From: Phytomonospora endophytica
Lineage (GTDB): Bacteria > Actinomycetota > Actinomycetes > Mycobacteriales > Micromonosporaceae
NCBI RefSeq assembly: GCF_014202425.1
Contig: NZ_JACHGT010000011.1
Coordinates: 129,896-193,895 of the forward strand
Reading direction: 5' to 3'
DNA: 64,000 bases
Shown here one piece after another: positions 37,328 through 47,239 of this stretch; position 1 is the stretch's first letter, and each line of letters opens with the position of its first letter. The notes beneath the pieces are model-generated. The model saw only the letters and a list, made by a program, of their open reading frames with translations. It searched no databases and was not told the DNA's origin. The position numbers and the translations under genes were made by a program.

Positions 37328-38796
37328 ACGCGGTTCTGCTCGCGGTGCTGATCGTCCCCGTCCTCGGGATCCTCGCGGTCGCCGCGGGGGCCTGGGCCGG
37401 GAACCGCAGACTCGGCGCGGTCCTCGGGACCGTGTTCGCCGGGGTCGGGCTGTTCGCGGCCGTCGCCCTCGGCTTTGACCACAGTGGACGACCGTGGACG
37501 CGCATCACCGAGGAGTGGGTGCCGCAGCTCAAGCTGAGCTTCGACATCGGTGTCGACGGCGTGTCCTACCCGCTGGTGCTCCTGAGCGCCTTCCTGACCT
37601 TCCTGTGCTGTCTCTACACCGCCTGGAAGGGCACGGAACGCGGCGACGCGCTGATCGCCCTGCTCCTCGCCACCAACGTCGGCATGCTCGGGGTCTTCGT
37701 CTCCTACAACCTCGTGCTCTTCTTCGTGTTCTTCGAGATCGTGCTGCTCCCGATGTTCGCGATCATCGCCGGCTGGGGCGGACCGGCCCGCCGCAGGGCC
37801 GCCGTGAAGTTCGCGCTCTACACGCTCCTGGGCTCCCTGCTGCTGCTCGTCGGGATCTTCGTGATCGTCACGCAGGCCGGGACCGGCGACATCCTCGCCC
37901 TCACCGAGAGCGGTGGCGGCGGCCTGTCGCGCGGCACCCAGCTGCTCGCCTTCACCCTGCTGGCACTGGGCCTGGCCATCAAGGCTCCACTGTGGCCGCT
38001 TCACTCCTGGCTGCCCGACGCCCACACCGAGGCCCCCACCGTCGGTTCGGTTATCCTCGCCGGCGTCCTGCTCAAGATGGGCACCTACGGCCTCATCCGC
38101 GTCGCCGTCGGCGTCGCCCCCGAAGGCGCCCGGCAGGCCGCGCCGACGCTCGCGGTCCTCGCCGTCGTCGCGATCCTCGTCGCCGGGCTGGTCTGCCTGG
38201 CGCAGACCGAACTGAAGCGGCTGATCGCCTACTCCTCGGTCGGGCACATGGGTTTCGTACTGCTCGGCATCGCGACCCTCACCCAGGCCGGGCTGACCGC
38301 CGCCCTCATCGGCAACGTCGCCCACGGCCTGATCACCGGCCTGCTGTTCTTCCTCGCCGGCTCGGTCAAGGACCGCGCCCACACCGGTGAACTCGCCCGC
38401 CTCGGCGGCCTGCGCGAGGTCGCGCCGGGACTGTCGGGCATGCTCGGTTTCGCCGCCATCGCCTCCCTCGGGCTGCCCGGCCTCGCCGGGTTCTGGGGTG
38501 AGGCCTTCGCGGTGTACGCGGCGATCCAGCGCGACCAGACACTGTGGACGGTCCTGGCCGTGCTCGCCGCGATCGGCGCCGCCCTGGCCGCCGCGTACCT
38601 CCTGCGCATGCTCCGGCTGGTCACGCACGGCCCGCCCGGTGAGGCCGTCGCGGGTATGAGCGGCACCGGCCTGCGCGCCGTCGAGGTGACCTCCTTCGTG
38701 CCCCTCGCCGCCGGCGCGCTCGTGGTCGGCCTGCTCCCCTTCGTGGTGCAGGCGCCCATCGGCGAAGCCGTCTCCGGCATCCTCCAGGCGATCTAA
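37324..38796 (+). CDS. nuoM: Complex I antiporter-like subunit NuoM
   Basis: 490 residues, about 14 spans. NuoM signatures: FFVFFEIVLLPMFAIIAGWG with the conserved glutamate, LHSWLPDAHTEAPTVGSVIL, and QTELKRLIAYSSVGHMGFVL. ATG 37324 overlaps the nuoL stop. Confidence 0.96.
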   Translation: MNAVLLAVLIVPVLGILAVAAGAWAGNRRLGAVLGTVFAGVGLFAAVALGFDHSGRPWTRITEEWVPQLKLSFDIGVDGVSYPLVLLSAFLTFLCCLYTAWKGTERGDALIALLLATNVGMLGVFVSYNLVLFFVFFEIVLLPMFAIIAGWGGPARRRAAVKFALYTLLGSLLLLVGIFVIVTQAGTGDILALTESGGGGLSRGTQLLAFTLLALGLAIKAPLWPLHSWLPDAHTEAPTVGSVILAGVLLKMGTYGLIRVAVGVAPEGARQAAPTLAVLAVVAILVAGLVCLAQTELKRLIAYSSVGHMGFVLLGIATLTQAGLTAALIGNVAHGLITGLLFFLAGSVKDRAHTGELARLGGLREVAPGLSGMLGFAAIASLGLPGLAGFWGEAFAVYAAIQRDQTLWTVLAVLAAIGAALAAAYLLRMLRLVTHGPPGEAVAGMSGTGLRAVEVTSFVPLAAGALVVGLLPFVVQAPIGEAVSGILQAI

Positions 38797-38806
38797 AGGA
38801 GACCCG

Positions 38807-40306
38807 ATGGTCCAGTCGATCGACCACGTCGCGCTCCTCCCGGCCTACCTCGCCGCCGGGACGGCCGTTCTCGTCCTGCTCGCCGACCTGTTCCTCGCCC
38901 GCCGCGCGGTCACCCTCGCCGCGGCGGCCCTCGGCACGGTCGCGACGGCCGCCGGGGCGCTGTGGGTGTCGTCGCTGGGGGAGCGGGAGACCTTCTGCCT
39001 GGAAGGCGGCTGTTCCTTCGTCGCCGACGGGACGGGCGCGCTCGTCGCGGTCGTGTTCAGCGTGCTGACGCTCGGAGTCGTCGGGCTGTCCTGGCCGGCC
39101 CTGCGCGACCCGGAAGGCCCGCCGACCGGCGAGTACCTCTTCCTGCTCGCCTGCTCCCTGACCGGCGGTGTCGTCCTCGCCTACGCGCGCGACCTCATCA
39201 CCATCATCGTCGCGCTGGAGACCCTCACCCTGCCGCTGTACGCCCTGGTCGGGCTGCGCCGCAAGAGCGTGGCGAGCGCCGAGTCGGCGGTGAACCTCCT
39301 GGTCGTGTCCGTCATCTCCAGTGCGGTCACGCTCATGGGCGCGGCCCTGCTGTACGCGGTGACCGGGGCGGTCCACCTCGACGAGCTGCGGCGCGACCTG
39401 GGCGGGCCGACCACCGACGCCGTCGCCACCCATGACCCCGGCGCGATCGACCTGCCGCTGACGAGCGTCGCGGTCATGCTCGTCCTCGTCGGCATCGCGT
39501 TCAAGATCGCGGCCGTGCCGTTCCACGCGTGGGCGCCCGGCACCTACGACGGCGCGCCCCTGCCGATCGCGGCCTACCTGTCGACGGCCTCGAAGCTCGG
39601 CGGGGTCTTCGCGCTGTTGCTCATCGCCGTCGGCGGTCTGCGGCCCGCGCTGGATCGTTCCGGCGTGCTCCTCGCGGCGATCGCGGTGGCGACCATGTTC
39701 GTCGGCAACCTCGCCGCCCTGCGCCAGACCCGGATGGTCCGGCTGCTCGCCTTCTCCTCGATCGCGCAGGCCGGGTACATCCTCGCGCCCCTCGGCGCCT
39801 TCGCCATGGCCGCCGGGCGCGAGGAGGACGCGATCACCGCGGCCGTCGCCGCGACCCTGGCCTACACGGTCTTCTACGTCGTCCTCGAACTCGCCGCCTT
39901 CGCCGTCGTCATCGCCGTGCGCGGCTCCGCGCAGGGCGGCCTGATCAGCGACTACGCGGGCCTCGCCCGGCGCTCGCCGGTCCTTGCCGGGGCCTTCGTG
40001 CTCGCGCTGATCGGCCTCGCCGGGCTCCCGCCCGGCATGGCGGGGCTGTTCGCGAAGGTGACGGTCGTCGACGCCCTGCTCGAAGGCGAGGCGGTGTGGC
40101 TGGCGGTGGTCGTCGCGGTCAACGCGGTCATCGGGCTGGTCTACTACGTGCGCGTCGCGGGCGTGCTGGTGCGGGCGGGTGAGGGCGCGGTCGCGCCCGG
40201 GCCGCGCGTACCGTGGCCGGTCGCGCTGACCCTGGGGGCGGCGACCGTCGCGGGCGTCGTGGTCGGGTTCGCGCCTCAGCTGGTGCTGGGGGCGGCGGGG
40301 GGCTAG
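38807..40306 (+). CDS. nuoN: Complex I antiporter-like subunit NuoN
   Basis: 499 residues, about 14 spans, RBS AAAGGAG. NuoN signatures: ETLTLPLYALVGLRRKS, VPFHAWAPGTYDGAPLPIAAYL and RQTRMVRLLAFSSIAQAGYIL. Last gene of the locus; its TAG shares the CTAG palindrome with the stop of the convergent reductase gene. Confidence 0.96.
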   Translation: MVQSIDHVALLPAYLAAGTAVLVLLADLFLARRAVTLAAAALGTVATAAGALWVSSLGERETFCLEGGCSFVADGTGALVAVVFSVLTLGVVGLSWPALRDPEGPPTGEYLFLLACSLTGGVVLAYARDLITIIVALETLTLPLYALVGLRRKSVASAESAVNLLVVSVISSAVTLMGAALLYAVTGAVHLDELRRDLGGPTTDAVATHDPGAIDLPLTSVAVMLVLVGIAFKIAAVPFHAWAPGTYDGAPLPIAAYLSTASKLGGVFALLLIAVGGLRPALDRSGVLLAAIAVATMFVGNLAALRQTRMVRLLAFSSIAQAGYILAPLGAFAMAAGREEDAITAAVAATLAYTVFYVVLELAAFAVVIAVRGSAQGGLISDYAGLARRSPVLAGAFVLALIGLAGLPPGMAGLFAKVTVVDALLEGEAVWLAVVVAVNAVIGLVYYVRVAGVLVRAGEGAVAPGPRVPWPVALTLGAATVAGVVVGFAPQLVLGAAGG

Positions 40307-41082
40307 CCCGCCACGTGCAGCCCGAACCCGCTCGTTCCCGGCCGCTCCAATCCGGGCTTGAGCCGCAGGGACGGCATCGTGTAGTCCCCGAAGTTCTGCC
40401 GGCGGAACGGGATCGGCGCGGTCGTCTCCAGCGTGAGCAGGCGTTCGCGCCAGGCCTTGGCGGCGACGGCGAAGTCCTCGTCGGTGTAGCGGTCGACGCG
40501 GTACACCACGAACGGCGGCAGCGCCTCGATGCCCGGGTAGTAGAGGATCCCGTGGTGGATCGGGAACAGCAGGTCCTCGATGGGGCCGTTGATTCCCCGC
40601 GCGGTGTAGTGGGCCTCGGGCCCGCCGACGGTCACCGACAGCAGCGCGCGCTTCCCGGCCAGGGTCCCCTCGCCGTAGCGGTCGCCGTACCTGGTGTCGT
40701 CGTGCACACCGACGCCGTAGCCGAACCCGTAGGTGAACACGCGGTCCACCCAGCCTTTGAGGATCGCCGGCATCGCGTACCACCACAGCGGGAACTGGAA
40801 GATGACCGTGTCGGCCCACCGCAGCTTCTCCTGCTCGGCGAGCACGTCGGCGGTGAGTTCGCCGCGTTCGAACGCGCGGCCGGAGTTCCGCACGACCCGC
40901 AGTGGGCTCTCCGCGGCGGCGCCGAAGTCGTCGGCGTCGACCTGTGCCTTCCATTTCATCGCGTACAGGTCGGACACGCGCACGTCGTGCCCGGCGCCTT
41001 CGAGGGTCTCGACGGCGACGTCTTTCAGGGAGCCGTTGAGCGAGCGCGGCTCGGGGTGGGCGTGGACGATGAGAACCTTCAC
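40303..41082 (-). CDS. NQO1/MdaB-type flavodoxin-fold NAD(P)H oxidoreductase
   Basis: 259 residues from GTG 41082 with RBS CGGAGGAA. The FAD/FMN-binding start VLIVHAHPEPRSLNGSL, the region FQFPLWWYAMPAILKGWVDR and the glycine-rich TVGGPEAHYTARGINGPIE are typical for the DT-diaphorase-like group. It should reduce quinones by two electrons. The divergent XRE-type regulator at 41224 is a probable controller. Confidence 0.93.
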   Translation of the reverse strand: MKVLIVHAHPEPRSLNGSLKDVAVETLEGAGHDVRVSDLYAMKWKAQVDADDFGAAAESPLRVVRNSGRAFERGELTADVLAEQEKLRWADTVIFQFPLWWYAMPAILKGWVDRVFTYGFGYGVGVHDDTRYGDRYGEGTLAGKRALLSVTVGGPEAHYTARGINGPIEDLLFPIHHGILYYPGIEALPPFVVYRVDRYTDEDFAVAAKAWRERLLTLETTAPIPFRRQNFGDYTMPSLRLKPGLERPGTSGFGLHVAG

Positions 41083-41170
41083 GGGCTTCCTCCGGTCGGT
41101 GGGACGTGCCTCGATCCTGTGCGTTCCGGCGCGCTTCGTTCAGGGGCGCTTCCACCGTCGGACCGGACTT

Positions 41171-41191
41171 CCTGGTATCGGCGGGACCAGG
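41171..41191. promoter_or_regulatory. Inverted repeat between reductase and XRE regulator
   Basis: CCTGGT-N9-ACCAGG lies roughly midway in the 141-bp divergent intergenic region. It is a candidate operator for the XRE-type regulator. Confidence 0.35.
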
Positions 41192-41223
41192 TTCGCGCGC
41201 GCCGGCCGGCGCATACTTGCCCG

Positions 41224-42093
41224 ATGGACGACGCCGCCGATCTCAGCGGGTTCCTGCGCACCAGGCGAGCCCGCGTCGACCCCGCGAGCGTGGGGATCCC
41301 CGTCGACTCCCGCCGCCGTGTCACCGGCCTGCGCCGGGAGGAGGTCGCGCACCTGTCGGGCGTGAGCGTCGACTACTACGTCCGCCTCGAACAGGGCCGG
41401 GCCCGGCAGCCTTCCGAGCAGGTTCTCGACGCCCTGGCGCGCGTGCTGTGCCTCGACGACGTCGAGCGGCTCCATCTGCATCGCCTGGCCCGGCCGCCGC
41501 GCGAGGGCGCGCCGCCCGCCGGGGGCGTGCGCCCGGAGCTGCGGCGTGTGCTCGACGCCTTCGACGGGGTCCCGGCGATGATCGTCAACCACCGTCTCGA
41601 CGTGCTGGCCGGGAACCGTCTCACCGAGCTGCTCTACGGGCTCGCGGCGCCCGGTTACAACACGGCCCGGCACATCTTCCTCGACGAGGGCGCCCGCGAC
41701 CTCTACGGCGACTGGGAGAAGTGCACCCGCGACGTCGTCGGCCACCTCCGGCACTCCGCCGGGCGCTTCCCCGACGACCCGCTGCTGGTGTCGCTGATCG
41801 GTGAGTTGTCCATGGGCAGCGACCGTTTCCGGACGCTGTGGAGCCGGGCCGACGTGCGCATGCGCACCTTCGGCCGCAAGGTCTTCCGGCACCGGATGGT
41901 CGGCGAGCTGGACCTGCACCAGGAGAACTTCGCGCTGCCGGGCGCGCCCGGGCAGGAGCTGGTCGTGCTGACCGCGGCCGTCGGCAGCGAGGCCGAGGCG
42001 GGCCTGCGGCTCCTGGCGAGTCTGGGCGGCGCGGAACTAGGTCACTCTGTGTCCACCATCGCATCCACAGGTAAAACTCAGCGCAACGGGTAA
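41224..42093 (+). CDS. XRE-family regulator with MmyB-like C-terminal domain
   Basis: 289 residues from ATG 41224. HTH at about 35-75 (RRVTGLRREEVAHLSGVSVDYYVRLEQG), then a PAS-like MmyB ligand domain (AMIVNHRLDVLAGNRLTELL ... WEKCTRDVVGHLRHSAGRFP). In actinomycetes such regulators usually sit divergent to a reductase or dehydrogenase gene and repress it. RBS is weak; a short leader is likely. Confidence 0.92.
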   Translation: MDDAADLSGFLRTRRARVDPASVGIPVDSRRRVTGLRREEVAHLSGVSVDYYVRLEQGRARQPSEQVLDALARVLCLDDVERLHLHRLARPPREGAPPAGGVRPELRRVLDAFDGVPAMIVNHRLDVLAGNRLTELLYGLAAPGYNTARHIFLDEGARDLYGDWEKCTRDVVGHLRHSAGRFPDDPLLVSLIGELSMGSDRFRTLWSRADVRMRTFGRKVFRHRMVGELDLHQENFALPGAPGQELVVLTAAVGSEAEAGLRLLASLGGAELGHSVSTIASTGKTQRNG

Positions 42094-42128
42094 CAATTGG
42101 ATCACGACCTTTCCATTGGGAGTGATCG

Positions 42129-42983
42129 ATGCGCTACCTCAACGGCCTCAAGACCGCGATGCTGCTCGGCCTGCTCTCGGCCCTGATCATCGCCGTCGGC
42201 TACTGGTTCGGCGGCGGGACCGGCGTGATCATCGCCGCCGGGATCGCGCTGGTCATGAACGGCGTCTCCTACTTCTTCTCGGACAAGATCGCGCTGCGCT
42301 CGATGCGGGCCCAGCCGGTGTCCGAACAGCAGTTCCCCGAGCTGTACCGGATGGTCCGCGAGCTCGCCGACCGCGCCGGGCAGCCCATGCCGCGCCTGTA
42401 CGTCAGCCCGACGGCCCAGCCGAACGCCTTCGCGACCGGCCGTAACCCCAAGCACGCCGCCGTCGCGGTGACCGCCGGGATCGTCGACCTGCTTGACTAC
42501 CGGGAGCTGCGCGGGGTGATCGGCCACGAGCTCTCACACGTCTACAACCGCGACATCCTCATCTCCAGCGTCGCGGGGGCCCTGGCCAGCATGATCACCA
42601 TGATCGCCAACCTCGCGCTGTTCCTGCCGCTCGGCGGCAACTCCGACGGCCCCAACCCCGTCGTGCTGCTCCTGACGATCATCCTCGGCCCGATCGCGGC
42701 CGGGCTGATCCAGATGGCGATCAGCCGCAGCCGCGAGTACCAGGCCGACCAGTCCGGCGCCGAACTGTCCGGTGACCCGCTCGCCCTCGCCTCGGCTCTG
42801 CGCAAGATCGACGCGGGCGCGAGACGACTGCCGATGCGCGCTCAGGGGCCCGTGACCAGCTCGGCGCACCTGATGATCGCCAACCCGTTCAGCGCGGGTG
42901 GCATGGCGAACCTGTTCTCGACGCACCCGCCGATGGCCGAGCGGGTCCGGCGCCTCGAACAGATGGCCAGCGCGGTCCGTTAG
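42129..42983 (+). CDS. htpX: HtpX membrane metalloprotease
   Basis: 284 residues. Two N-terminal spans (about 10-25 and 31-50), catalytic zinc motif HELSH at residues 133-137, two further hydrophobic segments (about 150-170 and 178-200) and the third ligand in [13 protein letters not shown]. HtpX degrades misfolded membrane proteins on the cytoplasmic face. The C-terminus has the [15 protein letters not shown] ending of the family. Stands alone; overlaps the convergent gene by 4 bp. Confidence 0.95.
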   Translation: MRYLNGLKTAMLLGLLSALIIAVGYWFGGGTGVIIAAGIALVMNGVSYFFSDKIALRSMRAQPVSEQQFPELYRMVRELADRAGQPMPRLYVSPTAQPNAFATGRNPKHAAVAVTAGIVDLLDYRELRGVIGHELSHVYNRDILISSVAGALASMITMIANLALFLPLGGNSDGPNPVVLLLTIILGPIAAGLIQMAISRSREYQADQSGAELSGDPLALASALRKIDAGARRLPMRAQGPVTSSAHLMIANPFSAGGMANLFSTHPPMAERVRRLEQMASAVR

Positions 42984-43882
42984 CCGGCGACCAGCACGAT
43001 CTTCCCGCGCACCGGGCCGTTCTCGCCGAGGCGCTGGGCCTCGGCGACCTCGGTGAGCGGGAAGGTCCGCACGTCGGGCGGCGTGAAGCGCCCGGACTCG
43101 ACCAGCCCGCCGATCTCGTCGAGGGCGTGCAGGACACGGCCGTCGTCGCCCCTGCTGAAGGTGACGCCGTGGGCTTCCGCGCCCGCGAAGTCGGCGATCG
43201 TGACGACCCGTTCCGTCCCGCCCGCGAGCGCGATGAGTTCGGGCAGGACACCGCTTCCGGCGACGTCGAGCGCCGCGTCGACCCCGTCGGGCGCCAGCGC
43301 GCGGACCCGCGCGGTGAGCCCTTCGCCGTAGGCGACGGGCTCGGCCCCGAGCGAGCGGAGATGCTCGTGGTTCGGCGCGCTCCCGGTGCCGATCACCCGC
43401 GCCCCACGCGCGACGGCGAGCTGGACGGCGGCACCGCCGACGCTCCCGGACGCGCCGTTGACGAGGAGCGTGTCGCCCTCGCCGACCCCGAGCCGGTCGA
43501 GGGCCCGGGTCGCGGTCTCGACGGCCGCCGGCAGGCTCGCCGCGGTCGCGAAGTCGAGTGCGGGCGGGACGGGCGCGTAGTGGGCCAGTACCGCCAGCTC
43601 CGCCTGGGCCGCGGGCTCGGCGGTGAAACCGAACACGCGATCGCCGACGGCCACGCCCGTGACGCCCGCGCCGAGCTCGTCGACGACGCCGGCGGCCTCA
43701 TGGCCGAGCGTCTGGGGGAGCTCGGGGTCCATCAGGCCCGCGCGTTTCTTCCAGTCACTGGCGTTGACCCCGGCCGCACGGACCGCGATCCGGACCTGCC
43801 CGGGACCGGGACGCGGGTCGGGCACGTCGACGATCTCCAGAACCTCGGGGCCGCCGAACACGCTGAAACGGACTGCCTTCAT
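42980..43882 (-). CDS. NADP-dependent MDR oxidoreductase (quinone reductase-like)
   Basis: 300 residues. N-terminus [19 protein letters not shown], GroES-like domain with [15 protein letters not shown], Rossmann motif [20 protein letters not shown]. No zinc ligands. It is a second member of the family beside the one at 17138, but not closely similar. Convergent with htpX. Confidence 0.9.
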   Translation of the reverse strand: MKAVRFSVFGGPEVLEIVDVPDPRPGPGQVRIAVRAAGVNASDWKKRAGLMDPELPQTLGHEAAGVVDELGAGVTGVAVGDRVFGFTAEPAAQAELAVLAHYAPVPPALDFATAASLPAAVETATRALDRLGVGEGDTLLVNGASGSVGGAAVQLAVARGARVIGTGSAPNHEHLRSLGAEPVAYGEGLTARVRALAPDGVDAALDVAGSGVLPELIALAGGTERVVTIADFAGAEAHGVTFSRGDDGRVLHALDEIGGLVESGRFTPPDVRTFPLTEVAEAQRLGENGPVRGKIVLVAG

Positions 43883-43912
43883 GTCCGACAGTCTGCGCCC
43901 CGGCGGCGCGCC

Positions 43913-44662
43913 CTAGGCCCGGATCCGCAGGACGAGCCGGGCCAGGATCTCCGGCGCCCGCAGCGGCAGCAGGTGGTCGGCGCCGGTGACGGTCACCAGC
44001 TCGCAGTCCGGGATCCGCGCGGCGACCTCGATCGCGCAGCCGTTGACGAGGGGATGGTCGAGGTCGCCGAGCACGACCGCGGCCGGGACGTCGATCTCGT
44101 CGAGCCCGTCGAAGGCGGGCGGGTCGGCCTCGGCCAGCCCGTCCTGCGCGAGCATCGCCAGCACACCGCTGCGCAACTGGGCCTCGACGGCGTCGGAGAG
44201 CCCCGACCGTGCCCAGGTCTCGCGGCCCAGATCGAGCAGGCCGTCGACGTCGCGCTCCTCGTAGAGCTCGCCGAAGCGCGCGAAGTAGGGGTCGCCGAAG
44301 TCCCACGGGTAGTCCGACACGCCCGGGGACACCAGCACCAGCCCGGCGACCTGCTCGGGTTCGGCGACGGCCAGGGACAGCGCCGTCGCCGCCCCGCCGC
44401 TGCTGCCCACGAACACGGCCTCGTCGACCTCGCAGTGGTCGAGGACGTCGAGGAGGTCGTCGTAGACGCTGAACGGGGAGGCGGGGGCGGGCGAGAGCCC
44501 GTGGCCGCGCGCGTCGAAGCGGATCGTGCGGACGTCGTCGGGCAGCAGTTCCAGCAGCGGCTCCCAGATCGCGGAGTCGCCCCATCCCGGGTGGAGCAGT
44601 ACCACCGGGAGGCCGTCGCCGCCTGAGTCGTCGACCCACATGGGATCAATCGTGCACCCCAT
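43913..44662 (-). CDS. Alpha/beta hydrolase
   Basis: 249 residues if ATG 44662 is the start; GTG 44689 and ATG 44641 are alternatives, and none has a good RBS. Oxyanion-hole region LLHPGWGDS, nucleophile elbow GSSGG with the serine, acid in LGDLDHP and catalytic histidine in GADHLLPL make a complete triad. Substrate unknown; similarity to RsbQ/PcaD-like small hydrolases. Confidence 0.88.
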   Translation of the reverse strand: MGCTIDPMWVDDSGGDGLPVVLLHPGWGDSAIWEPLLELLPDDVRTIRFDARGHGLSPAPASPFSVYDDLLDVLDHCEVDEAVFVGSSGGAATALSLAVAEPEQVAGLVLVSPGVSDYPWDFGDPYFARFGELYEERDVDGLLDLGRETWARSGLSDAVEAQLRSGVLAMLAQDGLAEADPPAFDGLDEIDVPAAVVLGDLDHPLVNGCAIEVAARIPDCELVTVTGADHLLPLRAPEILARLVLRIRA

Positions 44663-44738
44663 CAAGGCCGCGTACAAGAAAGGTGGCACACCGTCAATAA
44701 TCCGTCACACCACCTGGAAGTCTCCCGGGCGTGCGCAC

Positions 44739-46580
44739 ATGCTCGGCCCTGTGCTCACCACGACCCCTCCGCGCACCCCCGACCGCGACCGGCACCGCCT
44801 CTCGGTCACCGGCGGCCTGGCCGCCCTCTCCCTCGACGCCATGGCCTCGGTCGCCTACGGGCCCGAGGCGATCGTCCTCGTCCTCGCCGTCGCGGGCGGC
44901 GCCGGTCTCGGCCTGACCGTCCCCGTCACGATCGCGATCGCGGTCCTGCTCGCCGTCCTCGTCTTCTCCTACCGCCAGGTCATCGCGGCCTTCCCCGACG
45001 GCGGCGGCGCCTACGGCGTCGCCAAGGCCCGGCTCGGCCGACCGGCGAGCCTCGTCGCGGCGGCCTCGCTGGTCTGCGACTACGTCCTCAACGTCGCGGT
45101 GTCGGTCGCCGCCGGCGTCGCCGCGCTCACCTCGGCCTTCCCCGCGCTCCTGCCGCACACGGTGTGGCTGTGCCTGGCGGTGCTCGCCGTCATCACCCTG
45201 GTGAACCTGCGCGGGGTCGCCCACAGCGCCCGCGCGTTCATCGTGCCGACCGCGGTCTACGTCGCCGCCATCGTCACGGTCATCGCCGTCGGACTGTTCC
45301 GCGACGCCCCGGCCGTGTCGGCCGCCGCACCGGCCCAGCAGGAGACGCTGCGAACGGTCGGAGTCCTGTTGCTGCTCAAGGCCTTCGCCAACGGCTGCGC
45401 CGCCCTCACCGGCGTCGAGGCCATCGCCAACGCCGTGCCCAGTTTCCGCAAACCGCGCGTGCGACGGGCCCAGCACACCGAACTCGCCCTCGGCGGCCTG
45501 CTCGGGGTGATGCTGATCGGCATCGCCGCCCTCATCGGGAAGTTCGGCGTCCACCCCGTCGCGGGCACGACCGTCCTGTCGCAGGTCACCGACGCCGCCC
45601 TCGGCCACGGCGCCGCCTTCTACGTCGTGCAGATCGCGACCATGGTGCTGCTCGCCCTGGCCGCCAACACGTCCTTCGGCGGGTTGCCCGTGCTGGCGAG
45701 GCTTCTCGCCCGGGACCATCACCTGCCGCACGTCTTCGCCCTGCGCGCCGACCGGCAGGTCCACCGCCACGGCGTGCTCGTCCTGGCGGCGCTGTCGGCG
45801 GTGATCCTGGTGGTCGCCGGGGGCGCGATGAACACGCTCGTGCCGCTGTTCGCGATCGGCGTGTTCGTCGGCTTCACCCTCGCGCAGACCGGGATGGTGC
45901 GGCACTGGTGGCTGCACCGCGACCCGGGATGGCGGTGGCGCCTGGCACTCAACGGTTTCGGCGCGGTCCTGACGGGTGTGGCGACCGTCGTGACCACCGC
46001 GACGAAGTTCACCGAGGGCGGCTGGCTGATCGTCGTCGCGCTGCCGCTGCTGGTGTGGCTGTTCACGCGCGTCCGCCGCGCCTACGAGAAGATCGGCCGC
46101 GAACTCGGCGTCGGCGAACTGCCCGCGCCTCCGCGCGGGGAGAAGCCCGTCGTCGTCGTGCCGGTCCTCGGCGTCTCGGCGCTGACCGGTGAGGCCCTGT
46201 CGGCGGCCATGTCCCTCGGCGGTGAGGTGATGGCGCTGCGGGTCGTGTTCGGCGACGAGCCGCGCGAAGGCGCCGGTTTCTTCAAGGAGTGGGACGCCTG
46301 GCATCCCGACGTCGCGATGACGATGGTCTACTCGCCGACCCGCGACCTCGGAGACCCCGTCGCGCAGTACGTCCGCGACGAGTACGCCGGCCGCCGGGTG
46401 GTCGTCCTCATCGCCGAGTTCGAGCCCGCGCACTGGTGGCAGCGGGTTCTGCGCAACGGCCGCGGAACCGTGATCGACCGGGCCGTCCGGCGCGGCACCG
46501 ACGCCGTCGTGTGCCGCTACCGCCTCCGTCTGACCAGGCCGTTCCCGACTGCTCCGGCCGCCGGGACGGCGCCGATGTGA
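44739..46580 (+). CDS. APC-superfamily permease with C-terminal soluble domain
   Basis: 613 residues from ATG 44739. Twelve spans of the APC fold (start SLDAMASVAYGPEAIVLVLA, FPDGGGAYGVAKARLG), then a soluble tail of about 150 residues resembling a universal-stress-like domain (KPVVVVPVLGVSALTGEALS ... VVVLIAEFEPAHWWQRVL). This architecture is that of KimA-type potassium or amino-acid transporters. The ion or substrate cannot be read from sequence. Confidence 0.88.
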   Translation: MLGPVLTTTPPRTPDRDRHRLSVTGGLAALSLDAMASVAYGPEAIVLVLAVAGGAGLGLTVPVTIAIAVLLAVLVFSYRQVIAAFPDGGGAYGVAKARLGRPASLVAAASLVCDYVLNVAVSVAAGVAALTSAFPALLPHTVWLCLAVLAVITLVNLRGVAHSARAFIVPTAVYVAAIVTVIAVGLFRDAPAVSAAAPAQQETLRTVGVLLLLKAFANGCAALTGVEAIANAVPSFRKPRVRRAQHTELALGGLLGVMLIGIAALIGKFGVHPVAGTTVLSQVTDAALGHGAAFYVVQIATMVLLALAANTSFGGLPVLARLLARDHHLPHVFALRADRQVHRHGVLVLAALSAVILVVAGGAMNTLVPLFAIGVFVGFTLAQTGMVRHWWLHRDPGWRWRLALNGFGAVLTGVATVVTTATKFTEGGWLIVVALPLLVWLFTRVRRAYEKIGRELGVGELPAPPRGEKPVVVVPVLGVSALTGEALSAAMSLGGEVMALRVVFGDEPREGAGFFKEWDAWHPDVAMTMVYSPTRDLGDPVAQYVRDEYAGRRVVVLIAEFEPAHWWQRVLRNGRGTVIDRAVRRGTDAVVCRYRLRLTRPFPTAPAAGTAPM

Positions 46581-46710
46581 AACGAAGCCGGTACGCGCGG
46601 CGGATGCCTCCGTCGCCCGTTCGATTGACGTCGCACAAGGTGTGAGTCGAGGTGGGCGAAATTCGTTCTAGAGTGCACTTTCCGCACTCGCTCCACTGTG
46701 GAGGAAAACG

Positions 46711-47133
46711 ATGCCCGCGATGACGCGGTCGCGCCCGGTCCCCGCCGAAGACCCCCGACTCACCGCCCTGGCCGATCAGTGGCGGCAGGTGGCCAGGCAC
46801 GCCGACTGCGTCGCCGACGGATACCAGACCGCGACCCTCACCTCGATCGAGCTGACCGCCCTCAAGACCGCCATCACCGGAGCCGCCAGGCTCCAGGCGA
46901 TGCTGCGCGAGACGCCCGACGCCCAGGTCCCCACACCGCAGCCGCTCACCAGGCGGCAGAAGGAGGTCCTCACCGGGCTCGCCTCGGGCGCCGCCCTCAC
47001 CGACATCGCCGTCGAACTCGGCCTGACCACCGAGACCGTCCGCAGCCACGCCACCCACCTCTACCGGCGGCTCGGCGCCCGCAACCGCGCGCACGCCGTG
47101 ATCATCGCGGTCCGGGCGGGGATCATCACCTGA
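46711..47133 (+). CDS. Small LuxR-type HTH regulator
   Basis: 140 residues with RBS GGAGGAAAAC. The N-terminal about 70 residues are helical and unrecognised; the C-terminal LuxR HTH reads LTRRQKEVLTGLASGAALTD ... TTETVRSHATHLYRRLGARN. There is no receiver or PAS domain, so it may be constitutively active or a partner-controlled regulator. Confidence 0.88.
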   Translation: MPAMTRSRPVPAEDPRLTALADQWRQVARHADCVADGYQTATLTSIELTALKTAITGAARLQAMLRETPDAQVPTPQPLTRRQKEVLTGLASGAALTDIAVELGLTTETVRSHATHLYRRLGARNRAHAVIIAVRAGIIT

Positions 47134-47239
47134 CGTCCGTCCCGTCCCGCGGAACCGAGGTCGACGGTGGTGTCGGCCCGTTCCGTTCCTTCTGCGCTCG
47201 CGGCCTAAACTGACTCCCCCCGAGCCGAGGAGCCCACGC

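Noticed and set aside
38807-40306. NuoN as an Mrp-type antiporter instead of complex I
   Set aside because: Gene order and the neighbouring nuoA-M subunits make complex I membership clear.
38621-41155. An 844-codon reverse frame across nuoN and the reductase gene
   Set aside because: It runs through two real genes in other frames and has no recognisable motif.
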